64,000 nt of DNA from Blautia sp. XA-2221 (GTDB lineage: Bacteria; Bacillota; Clostridia; Lachnospirales; Lachnospiraceae). The notes beneath the pieces are model-generated. The model saw only the letters and a program-made list of their open reading frames with translations, ran no database searches and was not told the DNA's origin. Location: assembly GCF_028767025.1 (NCBI RefSeq), contig NZ_JAJQXX010000016.1:1-64000 (forward strand). Reading direction: 5' to 3'. The position numbers and the translations under genes are program-made. Below are positions 16,869 through 25,629 of this stretch, piece after piece (positions within the stretch are counted from its first letter, which is position 1; each line of letters starts with the position of its first letter).

Positions 16869-17150
16869 TTATAGTGTATCAACATACTGTTTTGCCTGTA
16901 CCAAATCCATAGAAGTAATTTCTCTTACTTTTTTTACTGCCTCCACTTCTTTTCCACTATTTTTCAGATGTGCTATATATTCTTTTTCTTCATCGGAAAT
17001 AAAATATGTAGCTAATTGTTGATTTCCAGTTTCTTTACATAATTTATCAAGCTGTACTTGCTGTGCTTTTACTTGTTTTTGCAATTCATTGATTTTTATG
17101 TAAAACAAAATCCCACCAATTATCATTAAAGATATAATTCCATATTCCAT
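16869..17150 (-). CDS. Membrane-anchored protein with an L7/L12 C-terminal-like domain
   Basis: A 93-residue protein from the ATG at 17150, with GTGGAGG upstream. Residues 3-18 form a transmembrane helix (YGIISLMIIGGILFYI), residues 20-45 a coiled coil (INELQKQVKAQQVQLDKL), and the C-terminal 35 residues (KEVEAVKKVREITSMDLVQAKQYVD) resemble the helical hairpin of the ribosomal protein L7/L12 C-terminal domain. Such small anchored L7/L12-like proteins occur in many Firmicutes without known function. It probably shares a transcript with the small genes downstream. Confidence 0.65.
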   Translation of the reverse strand: MEYGIISLMIIGGILFYIKINELQKQVKAQQVQLDKLCKETGNQQLATYFISDEEKEYIAHLKNSGKEVEAVKKVREITSMDLVQAKQYVDTL

Positions 17151-17175
17151 AAAATTTGCCTCCACAACTTCAAAT

Positions 17176-17320
17176 TTATTTTTTTATGTCTTTCATAATC
17201 AAAATAATTCCTAAAATATATCCACAATCCCATTCTTTAAAAATTTCATTATCATAGTAAAAACATGGGTGTTTAAATACAATTCCAGCACCAATTCCAT
17301 TGTCATATGTTTTTGTATCA
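17176..17320 (-). pseudogene. Coding remnant without a start codon
   Basis: A frame ending at 17176 reads YDNGIGAGIVFKHPCFYYD and CGYILGIILIMKDIKK. It is open for about 45 codons but preceded by a TGA and has no usable start, so it seems to be the tail of a lost gene. A plausible promoter (TTGTGC, 17-base spacer, TATAAT) lies just upstream on the same strand. The family is not recognised. Confidence 0.3.
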
Positions 17321-17507
17321 CCCCGAAAATTTCAAATTATCACTTTTTTCATACTCATATTATAACCATTCCATATATCCGGCACAACAAAAAAACCACA
17401 TCCCCTTGCCATTTTTATTAAAAACAAAAATGCACACTTTGCAAGAGGAATTTAAAGGCCCCTGTTCCGTTTCGCCTTTAGATAATCTTTATCGGATGTT
17501 CTCTATA

Positions 17508-17657
17508 TCAGTCTAACCCTCGCATTTCCTTATATACTTTCATCATACGTTCCATTTTCTGATGCTGAATCAACTGTTTAAATCCCATAAGTCCTTCCGC
17601 TTCTACAACCTTCTTAGAAAGATAATTGCTGATTCAGCTAATCAATGCGGCTTCCAT
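17508..17657 (-). pseudogene. Remnant ORF with an in-frame stop
   Basis: Minus-strand frame from the ATG at 17657: after six codons an in-frame TGA, then VVEAEGLMGFKQLIQHQKM and ERMMKVYKEMRGLD to a stop at 17508. The sequence looks like the C-terminal tail of a real protein, but the family is not recognised. The rest of the 17.17-17.82 kb gap contains only AT-rich DNA and a terminator. Confidence 0.3.
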
Positions 17658-17726
17658 ATAAATTCGATATACTTCCATTCACAGATAATAAGACAACTTT
17701 TTATAAAGCACTATAAAGAATAAAAT

Positions 17727-17779
17727 TCGCCCTCACAGAGCTACAGAAAATACAATCTGCCGTCTGTAAAGGCGAATCT
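17727..17779 (-). terminator. Terminator after the ECF transporter gene
   Basis: ATTCGCC (17727-17733) pairs with GGCGAAT (17773-17779), with an inner ACAG/CTGT pairing. A T-rich stretch follows on either strand, so it may work in both directions. Confidence 0.55.
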
Positions 17780-17823
17780 TATTTTTTCAGCATTGCTGCC
17801 TGTATTTTTTTACAAAAATCCAA

Positions 17824-18441
17824 TTATCTGTTTCCGTCAACCTGTTTCTGCTGCTCGATTACCAGAAGATGGCTTCTGATCAGAACCGGACGGACTGCAT
17901 TGTATATCACTGCAACAAGGATCACAGATATAACTGCATTGACAAATGTGGCCATAGCGCTCATCTTTGCCAGCACCTCTGCCATTTGCTGAGGCTGTCC
18001 GAGAATATACTGTTTATAAAAATATCCCACTATCGGATCCGCCACTACATTAAAACCGAGTCCGGCTACGGATGCCAGAATACTCCATTTCAATACATAT
18101 TTTTTATCTGTACTTTCATTTATTTTTGCAATTTTATGAGCCACAAGTCCTGTAATAAGTCCAATACAAAGCTTTAGTACAAAAGTCTTCGGAGCGCCTG
18201 TAATATATACAGGATCCATAAGATCTGCAACTGTCATACCAATAGCTCCGGCAAGTCCTCCATACCATCCGCCCAGAAGAAGCGCTCCCAAAACACAAAA
18301 TGCATTCCCGATGTGGATTGAAGTAGCATCGCCTCCGGGCACTGGTATTTTTATCTGAAGAAATGTAAAAGCTACATAACAGAGTGCTGCCAGAAGAGCG
18401 GTTTCTGCAAGCTTTGTAATAGTGTTGTTCTGATTGTTCAT
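17824..18441 (-). CDS. ECF transporter S component, substrate unknown
   Basis: A 205-residue integral membrane protein with about five to six hydrophobic segments (ALLAALCYVAFTFLQI, FCVLGALLLGGWYGGLAGAIG, FVLKLCIGLITGLVAH and others). It matches the ECF-type S-component pattern, including IHIGNAFCVLGALLLGG and the AIGMTVADL region. S components bind a vitamin or other trace nutrient and use a shared EcfAA'T module, which is not encoded here. The start at 18441 follows AGAGGGGG. No riboswitch was recognised upstream, so the ligand is open. Confidence 0.8.
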   Translation of the reverse strand: MNNQNNTITKLAETALLAALCYVAFTFLQIKIPVPGGDATSIHIGNAFCVLGALLLGGWYGGLAGAIGMTVADLMDPVYITGAPKTFVLKLCIGLITGLVAHKIAKINESTDKKYVLKWSILASVAGLGFNVVADPIVGYFYKQYILGQPQQMAEVLAKMSAMATFVNAVISVILVAVIYNAVRPVLIRSHLLVIEQQKQVDGNR

Positions 18442-18619
18442 AATCACTGCCCCCTCTTTTTCATTGATTACTGATATCTTAATCGATATCTGTACTTTTT
18501 AAAATACACAATTTTTATCTTTTTAAAGGGGACAGTTTCTGTTATGGATTTTTATGATACATTGTAAAAAATGCGGATACATTCCAGGCTTTTCCGGCTA
18601 ATCAGATTGCCTGTCATTT

Positions 18620-19252
18620 TTATATTCCTTTTTTATAAAGATAAAAGGAATAACCGGTAGGGATCAGGAACACACAGGCAAGGAATGCAAAAAGCACCCA
18701 CTCTGACTGCAGAAATCCGTTAATTACAAAAACGACCCCACCCATAATAAACAGCCATGAAGCTACTCTGTGTGTACGATTCCAGTTTTCTTCACTGTTC
18801 AATGTCCACGGAAGTTTGATTCCTACAGAATAGTTCTGTTTGATCTTATGCATATAGTTTCCCAGAATAACAAACATGATTCCCAAAATTATATTGATGA
18901 TCATGCCCGTATCCACACTGATTCCCAGTGCAGTCGCATAACAGATCAGATTTGTCACTACAGAGAGAATCGGAATTATCCATAGAATCGCACGCATCAG
19001 TTTATGATTGATATTTTTGCGTTTTGGATCTGCGCCGACCATAAATGCACAGAAAAATTCCATAACAAGCAAAAACAGTGGCATTCCAAATACAGCTACA
19101 GGCTTGCTGCTCCATCCATTTGCCTGATTGTCACTGCCAAAATGTGTGGGGATCATATCCGGAAGCTGATCCCAGAAAACAATCCCGACAATGATCGGAC
19201 AAAGAATCATAAGACTGGCAACCAAAAGTGTCCATTTATATTTTTTTATCAT
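18620..19252 (-). CDS. sdpI: SdpI-family membrane protein (DUF1648)
   Basis: A 210-residue protein with about six membrane segments. The first 50 residues (WDQLPDMIPTHFGSDNQANGWSSKPVAVFG) are the DUF1648 motif, and the C-terminal half (NYMHKIKQNYSVGIKLPWTLNSEENWNRTHR) is the SdpI signature. In Bacillus subtilis SdpI gives immunity to the SDP toxin and sequesters SdpR at the membrane. The start at 19252 is best spaced from AGGAGGA. It directly follows the sdpR-like gene. No sdpABC toxin operon is in view, so here the pair may be a stress or envelope sensor. Confidence 0.85.
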   Translation of the reverse strand: MIKKYKWTLLVASLMILCPIIVGIVFWDQLPDMIPTHFGSDNQANGWSSKPVAVFGMPLFLLVMEFFCAFMVGADPKRKNINHKLMRAILWIIPILSVVTNLICYATALGISVDTGMIINIILGIMFVILGNYMHKIKQNYSVGIKLPWTLNSEENWNRTHRVASWLFIMGGVVFVINGFLQSEWVLFAFLACVFLIPTGYSFYLYKKGI

Positions 19253-19314
19253 AATAATCATTCCTCCTGTTTCACATATTTTCCGGTCAAACGCTTCTGC
19301 TGCTGAAAGCAGTG

Positions 19315-19599
19315 TCACTTCTTACTCTCCTCGTCTTTTTCACCGGTAAGCTCTGACAGCCACAGCAGAATTTCTTCCACAACTGAGGTATTCAGCTCAT
19401 AATATACATAATTTTTTACTTTTGTTTCCCATACCAGATCAGCCTTTTTTAGTACGCTCAGATGATACGATATGGTAGCTCCGGTCATCTCAAAATGGCT
19501 GCCAATTTCTCCTGCAGACATTTTTCCGTTTTTCAGAAGCTGCAGAATTTCTCGCCTTACAGGATCTGACAGTGCCTTAAATGTTGCTGCAAAAGACAT
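19315..19599 (-). CDS. sdpR: ArsR-family autorepressor (SdpR-like)
   Basis: A 94-residue winged-helix protein, start at 19599 preceded by AAGGAGGG. It shows the ArsR fold: FKALSDPVRREILQLLKNGKMSAGEIGSHFEMTGATISYHLSVLKKADLVWETKVKNYVYYELN. Cys residues of metal-sensing ArsR proteins are absent, as in SdpR. The genes for this protein and the SdpI-like protein form one unit behind a promoter flanked by two near-perfect palindromes, which explains autoregulation. Confidence 0.88.
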   Translation of the reverse strand: MSFAATFKALSDPVRREILQLLKNGKMSAGEIGSHFEMTGATISYHLSVLKKADLVWETKVKNYVYYELNTSVVEEILLWLSELTGEKDEESKK

Positions 19600-19622
19600 T
19601 TGATCCCTCCTTTCTGTTATAG

Positions 19623-19644
19623 TATTTAGAAATATTTCTAAATA
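19623..19644. promoter_or_regulatory. SdpR operator O2, perfect 22-bp palindrome
   Basis: TATTTAGAAAT and its exact inverse meet at the centre. It lies just downstream of the -10 box of the sdpR promoter and contains the same ATTTAGAA half-site as the larger upstream palindrome. Confidence 0.75.
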
Positions 19645-19645
19645 G

Positions 19646-19674
19646 AATATACCTCTGCACATAGAAAAAGTCAA
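19646..19674 (-). promoter_or_regulatory. Promoter of sdpR-sdpI
   Basis: Minus strand: -35 TTGACT (19669-19674), 17-base spacer, -10 TATATT (19646-19651). The -35 overlaps the edge of the upstream palindrome and the -10 abuts the downstream one. Confidence 0.75.
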
Positions 19675-19709
19675 CATCTATTTAGAATTATTTCTAAATA
19701 GATGTTGAC
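19670..19709. promoter_or_regulatory. SdpR operator O1, 40-bp inverted repeat
   Basis: Two perfect 18-bp arms (beginning GTCAACATCTATTTAGAA) flank a 4-base centre. The core ATTTAGAA..TTCTAAAT matches the second operator, 25 bp away. Confidence 0.75.
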
Positions 19710-19758
19710 CCTCTGAACTGTTCATGCAGTCGTTTAAACAACCACACATTGCTTTTTA

Positions 19759-21423
19759 TCATGTGGATGGATTAGACAGACGTATCTGCTGTGTCAGCGC
19801 CTGTCCTCCCTGCTGATACCACTGATCTACAAACGTATCAAAATAGCTGACAGGCTTTTCTCCCATAATGATCTGAATGAACGTGCTTGTTTCAAACTGG
19901 CGCAGCGACTGTGGGATTTCTCCACCTGCGTCATCCAGGTAGCTTCTGACCGCCGGAGTGTAATTTTCATCTACAAGAAGCCCTACTGCTGAAATCCTTG
20001 ATTTATATGCAGCCCAGTCTTCCGCAGTGTAATCTTTTCCACTGAGACAGGAACTGCAGGCCTGATAATAAGACTGCTCAATGGCAGTAAGTTTTTCCTC
20101 CAGGTATTTTCCTTCCAGAGCCGCCTGAATATTTTCTGTTACCTGATAGGTCGCCTCATTATAATCCACATTGATCACAAGCGGTCTGGCTGTCGGATCT
20201 ACATTCAGAGCAAAATATTCGTTTACCTCCTGAGCATCATCTGCCTCATATCTGGTATAATCAAAAAGAACACTGATGATCTTCATTACAATTTCCGGAT
20301 GCTCATATCCCTTGCGAACCACCACATATTTATTATCCCGGAAAGATTCATAAACATTTTGGTCTGACAGTTCCTGAAGATAATAGGGTTCCCAGTCCGC
20401 CTCACTGTTTTTCTCGTAGCTTTCCATCAACGGATTGTTAGGTGTCCACCACAGTCCGAAAAAAGCTCCACATTTTCCATTTACAACCAGGTCTCTCAGA
20501 TTATTTGGCGCGCGCAGAGCAAAATTCCGGTCCAGAATCCCTCGGTCATACAACTTATGCAGATAATCCAGTGCTTCTTTTGTTTCCTTCGTCAGAGATC
20601 CGTAAACAATCTCTCCGTCCTTCTTGATCCATCTCTGGGGATTTGCCCCAAAACTGTCAAACACAGGATCTACCGAATAACTGGAACTTGTGGTTCCAAC
20701 AAGATTTGTGTCACACGCCAGGCCCACAGGGGTTTCCCCTTCTTCAGTGCCCATTCTGTTTTTCACAAAGACATCTATGATCTCAAAGGCATCTTCAAGA
20801 GTTTCCGGCTCCTCCAGCCCCAGTTCCTCCATCCAGTCCTTTCTCAGCCACAGAAAATTTGGTCCGTGATCGATTACTGTTTCCGGAACAGCCATCAGCC
20901 TTCCGTTAAATTTCCCGGAATCCAGAAGAGCATCTCCATAGCTTTCATACATCTCTTTGATTCTTGGAGACGCACACTTCTCAAATACTTCCGTAAGGTC
21001 CTCCACAAGATTGTTTTCCACCATCTCCGTCAGGATTTCACGGTCTGTGACCACCATTACATCAGGAAGATTCTGATCCTTTACAAGAATATTTACAAGT
21101 TCACTGTAACGCTCTTCCGTATCCATATACACGGTATCATTCTGGATATTCAGCATTTTCCGAAGATATCTGGTATAGGCATTGTCCTCATAGGTATCGC
21201 CTTCCGGAAGATTGGAGTTATTTGCCCCATTGATCTGAGCAAGCGTATAGGTAACAAGCTCCGGATATGCCCCATAGGGCGTTGTTTCTGCCTTTTCCAT
21301 TGCTCTCCTGTACTCCTCAGAAACCTGCTGACCATTCTGTCCGGGAAATTCCTCCTTTTTTCCACAGCCGCAAAATACACAGACTGCGAGAAAAAACACT
21401 GCCCATATTTTTTTAATCTTCAT
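19759..21423 (-). CDS. Extracellular sugar-binding lipoprotein (LplA-like, family 1)
   Basis: A 554-residue lipoprotein. The signal peptide ends in VFCGCGKKEE, so lipidation on the Cys near residue 20-21 is likely. The size and the blocks DVMVVTDREI, LPEVF-like segments and GAFFGLWWTPNNPLMESYEK fit the long LplA-type solute-binding proteins of Firmicutes. It is encoded right after, and overlapping, the YesM-type kinase gene, so it may either deliver ligand to the importer at 24.8-27.9 kb or act as a ligand sensor for the kinase. A second, shorter binding protein is encoded next to the permeases. Confidence 0.8.
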   Translation of the reverse strand: MKIKKIWAVFFLAVCVFCGCGKKEEFPGQNGQQVSEEYRRAMEKAETTPYGAYPELVTYTLAQINGANNSNLPEGDTYEDNAYTRYLRKMLNIQNDTVYMDTEERYSELVNILVKDQNLPDVMVVTDREILTEMVENNLVEDLTEVFEKCASPRIKEMYESYGDALLDSGKFNGRLMAVPETVIDHGPNFLWLRKDWMEELGLEEPETLEDAFEIIDVFVKNRMGTEEGETPVGLACDTNLVGTTSSSYSVDPVFDSFGANPQRWIKKDGEIVYGSLTKETKEALDYLHKLYDRGILDRNFALRAPNNLRDLVVNGKCGAFFGLWWTPNNPLMESYEKNSEADWEPYYLQELSDQNVYESFRDNKYVVVRKGYEHPEIVMKIISVLFDYTRYEADDAQEVNEYFALNVDPTARPLVINVDYNEATYQVTENIQAALEGKYLEEKLTAIEQSYYQACSSCLSGKDYTAEDWAAYKSRISAVGLLVDENYTPAVRSYLDDAGGEIPQSLRQFETSTFIQIIMGEKPVSYFDTFVDQWYQQGGQALTQQIRLSNPST

Positions 21424-23113
21424 CTCTGTACTCCTCTTTTGGCACTCTTATCTCTACCGTTGTCCCCATTCCCGGCTGGCTGAAAATACAGATAGAAGAT
21501 TTTTCTCCATATAAAAGCTTCAGTCTGTCGTGAACGTTTTTAAGTCCATAGCCTTTTGCCTGATACGTTACCAGAGTCTTTGCTTTTTCCTGTTCCATTC
21601 CAGGCCCGTTGTCCGTTACAGAAAGAAGGATTTCCTTACCTTTGTCCAGGCAGGCAATACAAAGGATTTTTTCTCCGTCCTCTTTTTCATCCAGCCCGTG
21701 CTCCAGCGCATTTTCCACTACAGGCTGCAGCAGAAGTTTGGGGATCTTTTCATTTTTTATGGAAGAATCTGTGTCCCACTGCACAGAAAACTCGTGATTA
21801 TGCATAACCAGCTGAATTTCCAGATATGCTTCTGTATTTTTGATACAGTTTTCCATTGTCACCATATCCTCGCCCCGGCTGAGTGCAGTTCTGTAAAAAG
21901 TAGAGAGAGCCAGAGTTACCTTACTGATCTCCTTCTGATTACTCCTGATTGCCATCCAGTTAATAGCAGACAGGGTATTATAAAGAAAATGTGGATTAAT
22001 CTGCGCCTGGAGAGCTTTCAGCTCAAATTCCTTCAGAGCAATTTTATTGACATATACTTCATCAATAAGACGATTGATCTCATCCATCATTCTCCGGAAA
22101 CTCCTGATCAGCATTCCCACCTCATCCTCACTGTCACTGGATACCACAACCTCCCGGCTTCCATGGTTCACCTGATCCATATTGGCTGTAAGCTCTTCAA
22201 TTTTTCTGGTAAACAATCTGGAAAAAAATGTTCCCAGCACAAAAATAATCACACCACAAATACAGATCAGAGGGATCTCTTCCAGAAAAAGTCTGGACAC
22301 TGCTCCGGAAATAGAAGCTTTCGACCGGAAAAGATAATATTTCCAGTTGTTTTCCCCACTGGCACTTTCGGTCCAGGCGCATACTTTTTTCACTGAATCC
22401 AGCACTTCCCCGGAATGTGAACTGTCAGATGATATCCCCGGCAGAGCAGAATCCTGGTACAGAATATTTCCCTGATCATCCACGATCATTCCACCGGTTT
22501 CATCCTCTGTAATATTGTCAAAAGCCTGAAAAATTTTATCATAATCCAGAGTAATACAAAGCACAGCTTCTAATTCTTTTCGGTCATATATGTTCCGCAC
22601 TGCTGCAATTTCTTTGCGGTTTTTGTCCACTACCCACTGGATCCTCACATCCTCTTTCATGCTTTTGCTCCACCACTCTTCCCGGACTTTTTTCAGCGGA
22701 ACAAGAGTGTATTCATGCTCCACCCGGATGCTGTCGGCAAACAGCTGAATCTGTTTGATCGCTTCATGATAGGATTTTGGCACTGAAAGAAGGGGATCTG
22801 CCACCTTTGTGTACTGTTCATATGCTGTATAATTATCCATATTCTTTTCTTTGATGATCTCATCAATATCCGGGGAATATGTAAGATAATTAATAAGACT
22901 GGTGTAAACTGCAATCTGACTGTCAATGCTTTCCCTGGTCTGTTCCAGAATAGAATTCATATCCTCCATTTCCCTCTGACGGACAAAGGAACTCATACGC
23001 ATATGGCTGTACAGAGCAAGAACCGTCATGGGAACAAGACTTGCGCCTACCAGAAGAAGCGTCAGCTTGTGACGGTACTTCATATTTTTAATGATCTGAT
23101 GCAGCTTCTTCAT
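21413..23113 (-). CDS. Sensor histidine kinase, YesM/LytS type
   Basis: A protein of about 566 residues. The start at 23113 overlaps the end of the response-regulator gene by 26 bp and follows AGGAGAGG. Layout: a TM helix (LTLLLVGASLVPMTVLALYS), an extracellular dCache-like sensor of about 250 residues, a second TM helix (EIPLICICGVIIFVLGTFFS), HAMP (RKIEELTANMDQV), then a His_kinase domain with the phospho-acceptor in LQAQINPHFLYNTLSAINW and an HATPase domain (VVENALEHGLD, DNGPGM, GYGLKNVHDRL). This class usually controls carbohydrate uptake genes next door. Confidence 0.9.
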   Translation of the reverse strand: MKKLHQIIKNMKYRHKLTLLLVGASLVPMTVLALYSHMRMSSFVRQREMEDMNSILEQTRESIDSQIAVYTSLINYLTYSPDIDEIIKEKNMDNYTAYEQYTKVADPLLSVPKSYHEAIKQIQLFADSIRVEHEYTLVPLKKVREEWWSKSMKEDVRIQWVVDKNRKEIAAVRNIYDRKELEAVLCITLDYDKIFQAFDNITEDETGGMIVDDQGNILYQDSALPGISSDSSHSGEVLDSVKKVCAWTESASGENNWKYYLFRSKASISGAVSRLFLEEIPLICICGVIIFVLGTFFSRLFTRKIEELTANMDQVNHGSREVVVSSDSEDEVGMLIRSFRRMMDEINRLIDEVYVNKIALKEFELKALQAQINPHFLYNTLSAINWMAIRSNQKEISKVTLALSTFYRTALSRGEDMVTMENCIKNTEAYLEIQLVMHNHEFSVQWDTDSSIKNEKIPKLLLQPVVENALEHGLDEKEDGEKILCIACLDKGKEILLSVTDNGPGMEQEKAKTLVTYQAKGYGLKNVHDRLKLLYGEKSSICIFSQPGMGTTVEIRVPKEEYRDED

Positions 23114-24626
23114 CCTCTCCTGATCCTTTCCTGTAGGATTCCGGACTGCATCCGTAATATTCCCGGAAGCTCCGGCAAAAATACGATACATTGGCAAATC
23201 CTACTTTTTCGCTGATCTGCGCAACCTTCATATTTGTGTTTTTTAACAGCTCTTTTGCTTTTTCCATACGAAAAACACGGATATAGCGGTTCAGATTCAT
23301 ACCTGTTTCCTTTTTAAAGATAAAACTCAGATATCCGGATGAAAGATATACTTTTTCTGCAAGAGTTTCCAGACTGAGATCTTCCGCATAATGCTGATAA
23401 ATATAATTTTTTACTGCTGCTACCTCATTTCTGGATTCGCTCATGGATCTTTCCAGAAATTTTTCATATTCGTAAATATTTTCTTCTGTAACTTTCAGAA
23501 TCTCCATGATATTTCTGCAGCTATATAAACGATCTATTTCATGTTCAATACGCTGTTCTCCGGAAAACTGGTCTTCCTGAAAAAGCTCCTGGATCACATT
23601 GGAAAACACGAATTTAATATACATGGCAGAATACTGCGTGTTATCACTGTATTTTTCTTTCAGGCACTGGTAGTGCTTTCTAAGCTGACTGATATCTTTC
23701 CTGCTGACGTCTTCTGATATCATCTGCAAAAGTCTGGAGTCCTGCACTTCTTTTACTTCCATACTGAGATGCTCTTCCTCATTGGAATAAATATGCTTTT
23801 CCGGATGATAAAACTTTTCCTCCATCTGCTGTTCAAGCTGACTCATGATCTCCGCAAGACATTCATATCCTTCAAACTTTCTGCTGATTGCCAGATAAAA
23901 GCTTTCCCTGTAGTTTCTTTTCAAAAACGTATAAATGTGATTTGCCACAAGACTGTAATCACAGTAGTTATCCTGAAACAAAAGCAAAGACTGTCTGTTG
24001 TTCAGATTCAGATAAAAAAACACTCTTCTCAGCTGCTTCTGAAGCTCTGCAGAAAAATTTTCCTCAGCCGTATCAAAAAATGACATATCCGATTCTATCA
24101 GGATCGCACAGCGCCAGGAGTTCCACTTTTCCAGGTCGATCATACCTTCTGATTTTTCAAGAATATCTTTTTTTCCTGTGTAAAGATAACTTTCCAGAAA
24201 ATATTCCTGAAGGAAGTCCTGTTCTTTCTGTTCTCTGGTTTCCTTTTCTTTTTTCTTCAGAATATTTTTCCTGATTGTATTTATGGTCTTATGAAAGCTT
24301 TCCGGTTCTACCGGCTTCAGCATATACTCTGTAACGCCATACCTGATCGCCTCCTGGGCAAAAGTAAAATCACTGTATCCGCTGAAGATCACAACCTGAA
24401 GCCCCGGATTCATTTCTTTTGCCTTTGAAGTAAGCTCCAGCCCGTCCATATGGGGCATCTTGATATCTGTCAGAAGCAGATCTGTTTCTTCGCTTTTAAG
24501 GATCTGCAGCGCATCTCTACCATTGGAGGCTTCCCTGATATTCCACTCTCCTTCCTCCATGCCAAGAAGATACTTGATCCCCTCCCGTTCCAGCTTTTCA
24601 TCATCTACGATCAGAACTTGTATCAT
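23088..24626 (-). CDS. Response regulator with AraC-type DNA-binding domain (YesN type)
   Basis: A 512-residue regulator, start at 24626 after GGAAGGA. Residues 1-120 form the receiver domain (VLIVDDEKLEREGIKYLL, LLLTDIKMPHMDGLEL with the phospho-Asp, VVIFSGYSDFTFAQEAI, YMLKPVE). A long helical middle of about 270 residues follows, and the final 100 residues are an AraC helix-turn-helix pair (LSLETLAEKVYLSSGYLSFIFKKETGMNLNRYI; AQISEKVGFANVSYFCRSFREYYGCSPESYRK). It is partnered by the overlapping kinase gene and likely activates the importer operon upstream. Confidence 0.92.
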   Translation of the reverse strand: MIQVLIVDDEKLEREGIKYLLGMEEGEWNIREASNGRDALQILKSEETDLLLTDIKMPHMDGLELTSKAKEMNPGLQVVIFSGYSDFTFAQEAIRYGVTEYMLKPVEPESFHKTINTIRKNILKKKEKETREQKEQDFLQEYFLESYLYTGKKDILEKSEGMIDLEKWNSWRCAILIESDMSFFDTAEENFSAELQKQLRRVFFYLNLNNRQSLLLFQDNYCDYSLVANHIYTFLKRNYRESFYLAISRKFEGYECLAEIMSQLEQQMEEKFYHPEKHIYSNEEEHLSMEVKEVQDSRLLQMISEDVSRKDISQLRKHYQCLKEKYSDNTQYSAMYIKFVFSNVIQELFQEDQFSGEQRIEHEIDRLYSCRNIMEILKVTEENIYEYEKFLERSMSESRNEVAAVKNYIYQHYAEDLSLETLAEKVYLSSGYLSFIFKKETGMNLNRYIRVFRMEKAKELLKNTNMKVAQISEKVGFANVSYFCRSFREYYGCSPESYRKGSGEDEEAASDH

Positions 24627-24740
24627 ATTATATTGTTCCTTCCTTTCAGCCATTCAAAAACATTGGATATCCATTTTATTGTATCATTCTCAAACGGCTC
24701 CTACAAGGAATACCGATTATAAAATATCCCTGCATATAAC

Positions 24741-24771
24741 AGGGGATGCTGAAGTTTCCTACAGCACCCCC
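24741..24771 (-). terminator. Stem-loop after the permease operon
   Basis: GGGGTGCTG pairs with CAGCATCCCC on the minus strand, just past the second permease gene. The following bases are only moderately T-rich, so termination may be partial and the two-component genes may be read through. Confidence 0.5.
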
Positions 24772-24792
24772 ACAAAATCTTTTCAAAAGCAA

Positions 24793-25629
24793 TCAGCCTT
24801 TTACCGCTCCGGCTACTACGCCTTCGATAATATATTTCTGGCATACAAGATATACAATAATGATCGGAATGATATCAATCATGATACTTGCCATCATAGG
24901 TCCCATCTGCACATGTCCAAAGCTTCCTCTGAAATACTGAACTGCCATTGGAATAGTGCGGTACTGCTTGATATCAAGAACAAGAGTAGGCAGAAGATAG
25001 TCATTCCATACCCACATCAGTTCAAGAATCGCAGTGGAAATAATGGTCGGTTTCAAAATTGGTATCAGAATCTGGAAATATACCTGCAGAGGACTGCATC
25101 CGTCAATCAGAGCCGCCTCCTCGATCTCCAGCGGAATTCCTTTTACAAAGCCTGTAAACATAAACACTGCCAGTCCTGCTCCAAATCCCAGATAAATAAT
25201 GCAGATACTGTACGGACTGTTCAGTTTCAGTGTATCTGCTGTCTTTGCCAGAGTGAACATTACCATCTGGAAAGGAACTACCATACTGAACACACACAGG
25301 TAATAAAAAAGTTTGGAAAGTTTTCCGTTTACACGAACAATATACCATGCGCACATGGAACAGCACAGAAGGATCAAAACTACTGACATTACAGAAATAA
25401 TAAGGCTGTACCAGAAGGATTTCAGGAAATCCATCTGTGTCACACTGGCAACAAAGTTTGACAGGCCATTCCAGGTTTCCTTGTTTGGAATACTGAACAC
25501 ACCGGAAGTCGTGATCGCTGATTCTTTTTTTAAGGAGTTAATAAGAATCAGAACGATCGGGTACATCCACAGAATGGAGATGATTGCCAGGATAATTGTT
25601 GCCACAGGATTTTTTTTCTTGTTTTCCAT
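24793..25629 (-). CDS. Carbohydrate ABC permease, MalG type
   Basis: A 278-residue membrane protein with six TM helices. It has the EAA loop typical of importer permeases (IPLEIEEAALIDGCSPLQVYFQILIPILKPTI near 185-216), which contacts the ATPase. Its start codon overlaps the stop of the first permease gene by one base, so the two are translationally coupled. No ATPase gene is present; these CUT1 systems usually borrow a shared MsmK/UgpC-type ATPase encoded elsewhere. Confidence 0.92.
   Translation of the reverse strand: MENKKKNPVATIILAIISILWMYPIVLILINSLKKESAITTSGVFSIPNKETWNGLSNFVASVTQMDFLKSFWYSLIISVMSVVLILLCCSMCAWYIVRVNGKLSKLFYYLCVFSMVVPFQMVMFTLAKTADTLKLNSPYSICIIYLGFGAGLAVFMFTGFVKGIPLEIEEAALIDGCSPLQVYFQILIPILKPTIISTAILELMWVWNDYLLPTLVLDIKQYRTIPMAVQYFRGSFGHVQMGPMMASIMIDIIPIIIVYLVCQKYIIEGVVAGAVKG

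Noticed and set aside
17824-18620. Riboswitch upstream of the ECF gene at 17.8 kb
   Set aside because: The 180-bp leader shows no preQ1, FMN, TPP, cobalamin or folate-type consensus that I can recognise.
20557-21483. Plus-strand ORF of 308 codons
   Set aside because: Antisense of the sugar-binding lipoprotein gene.
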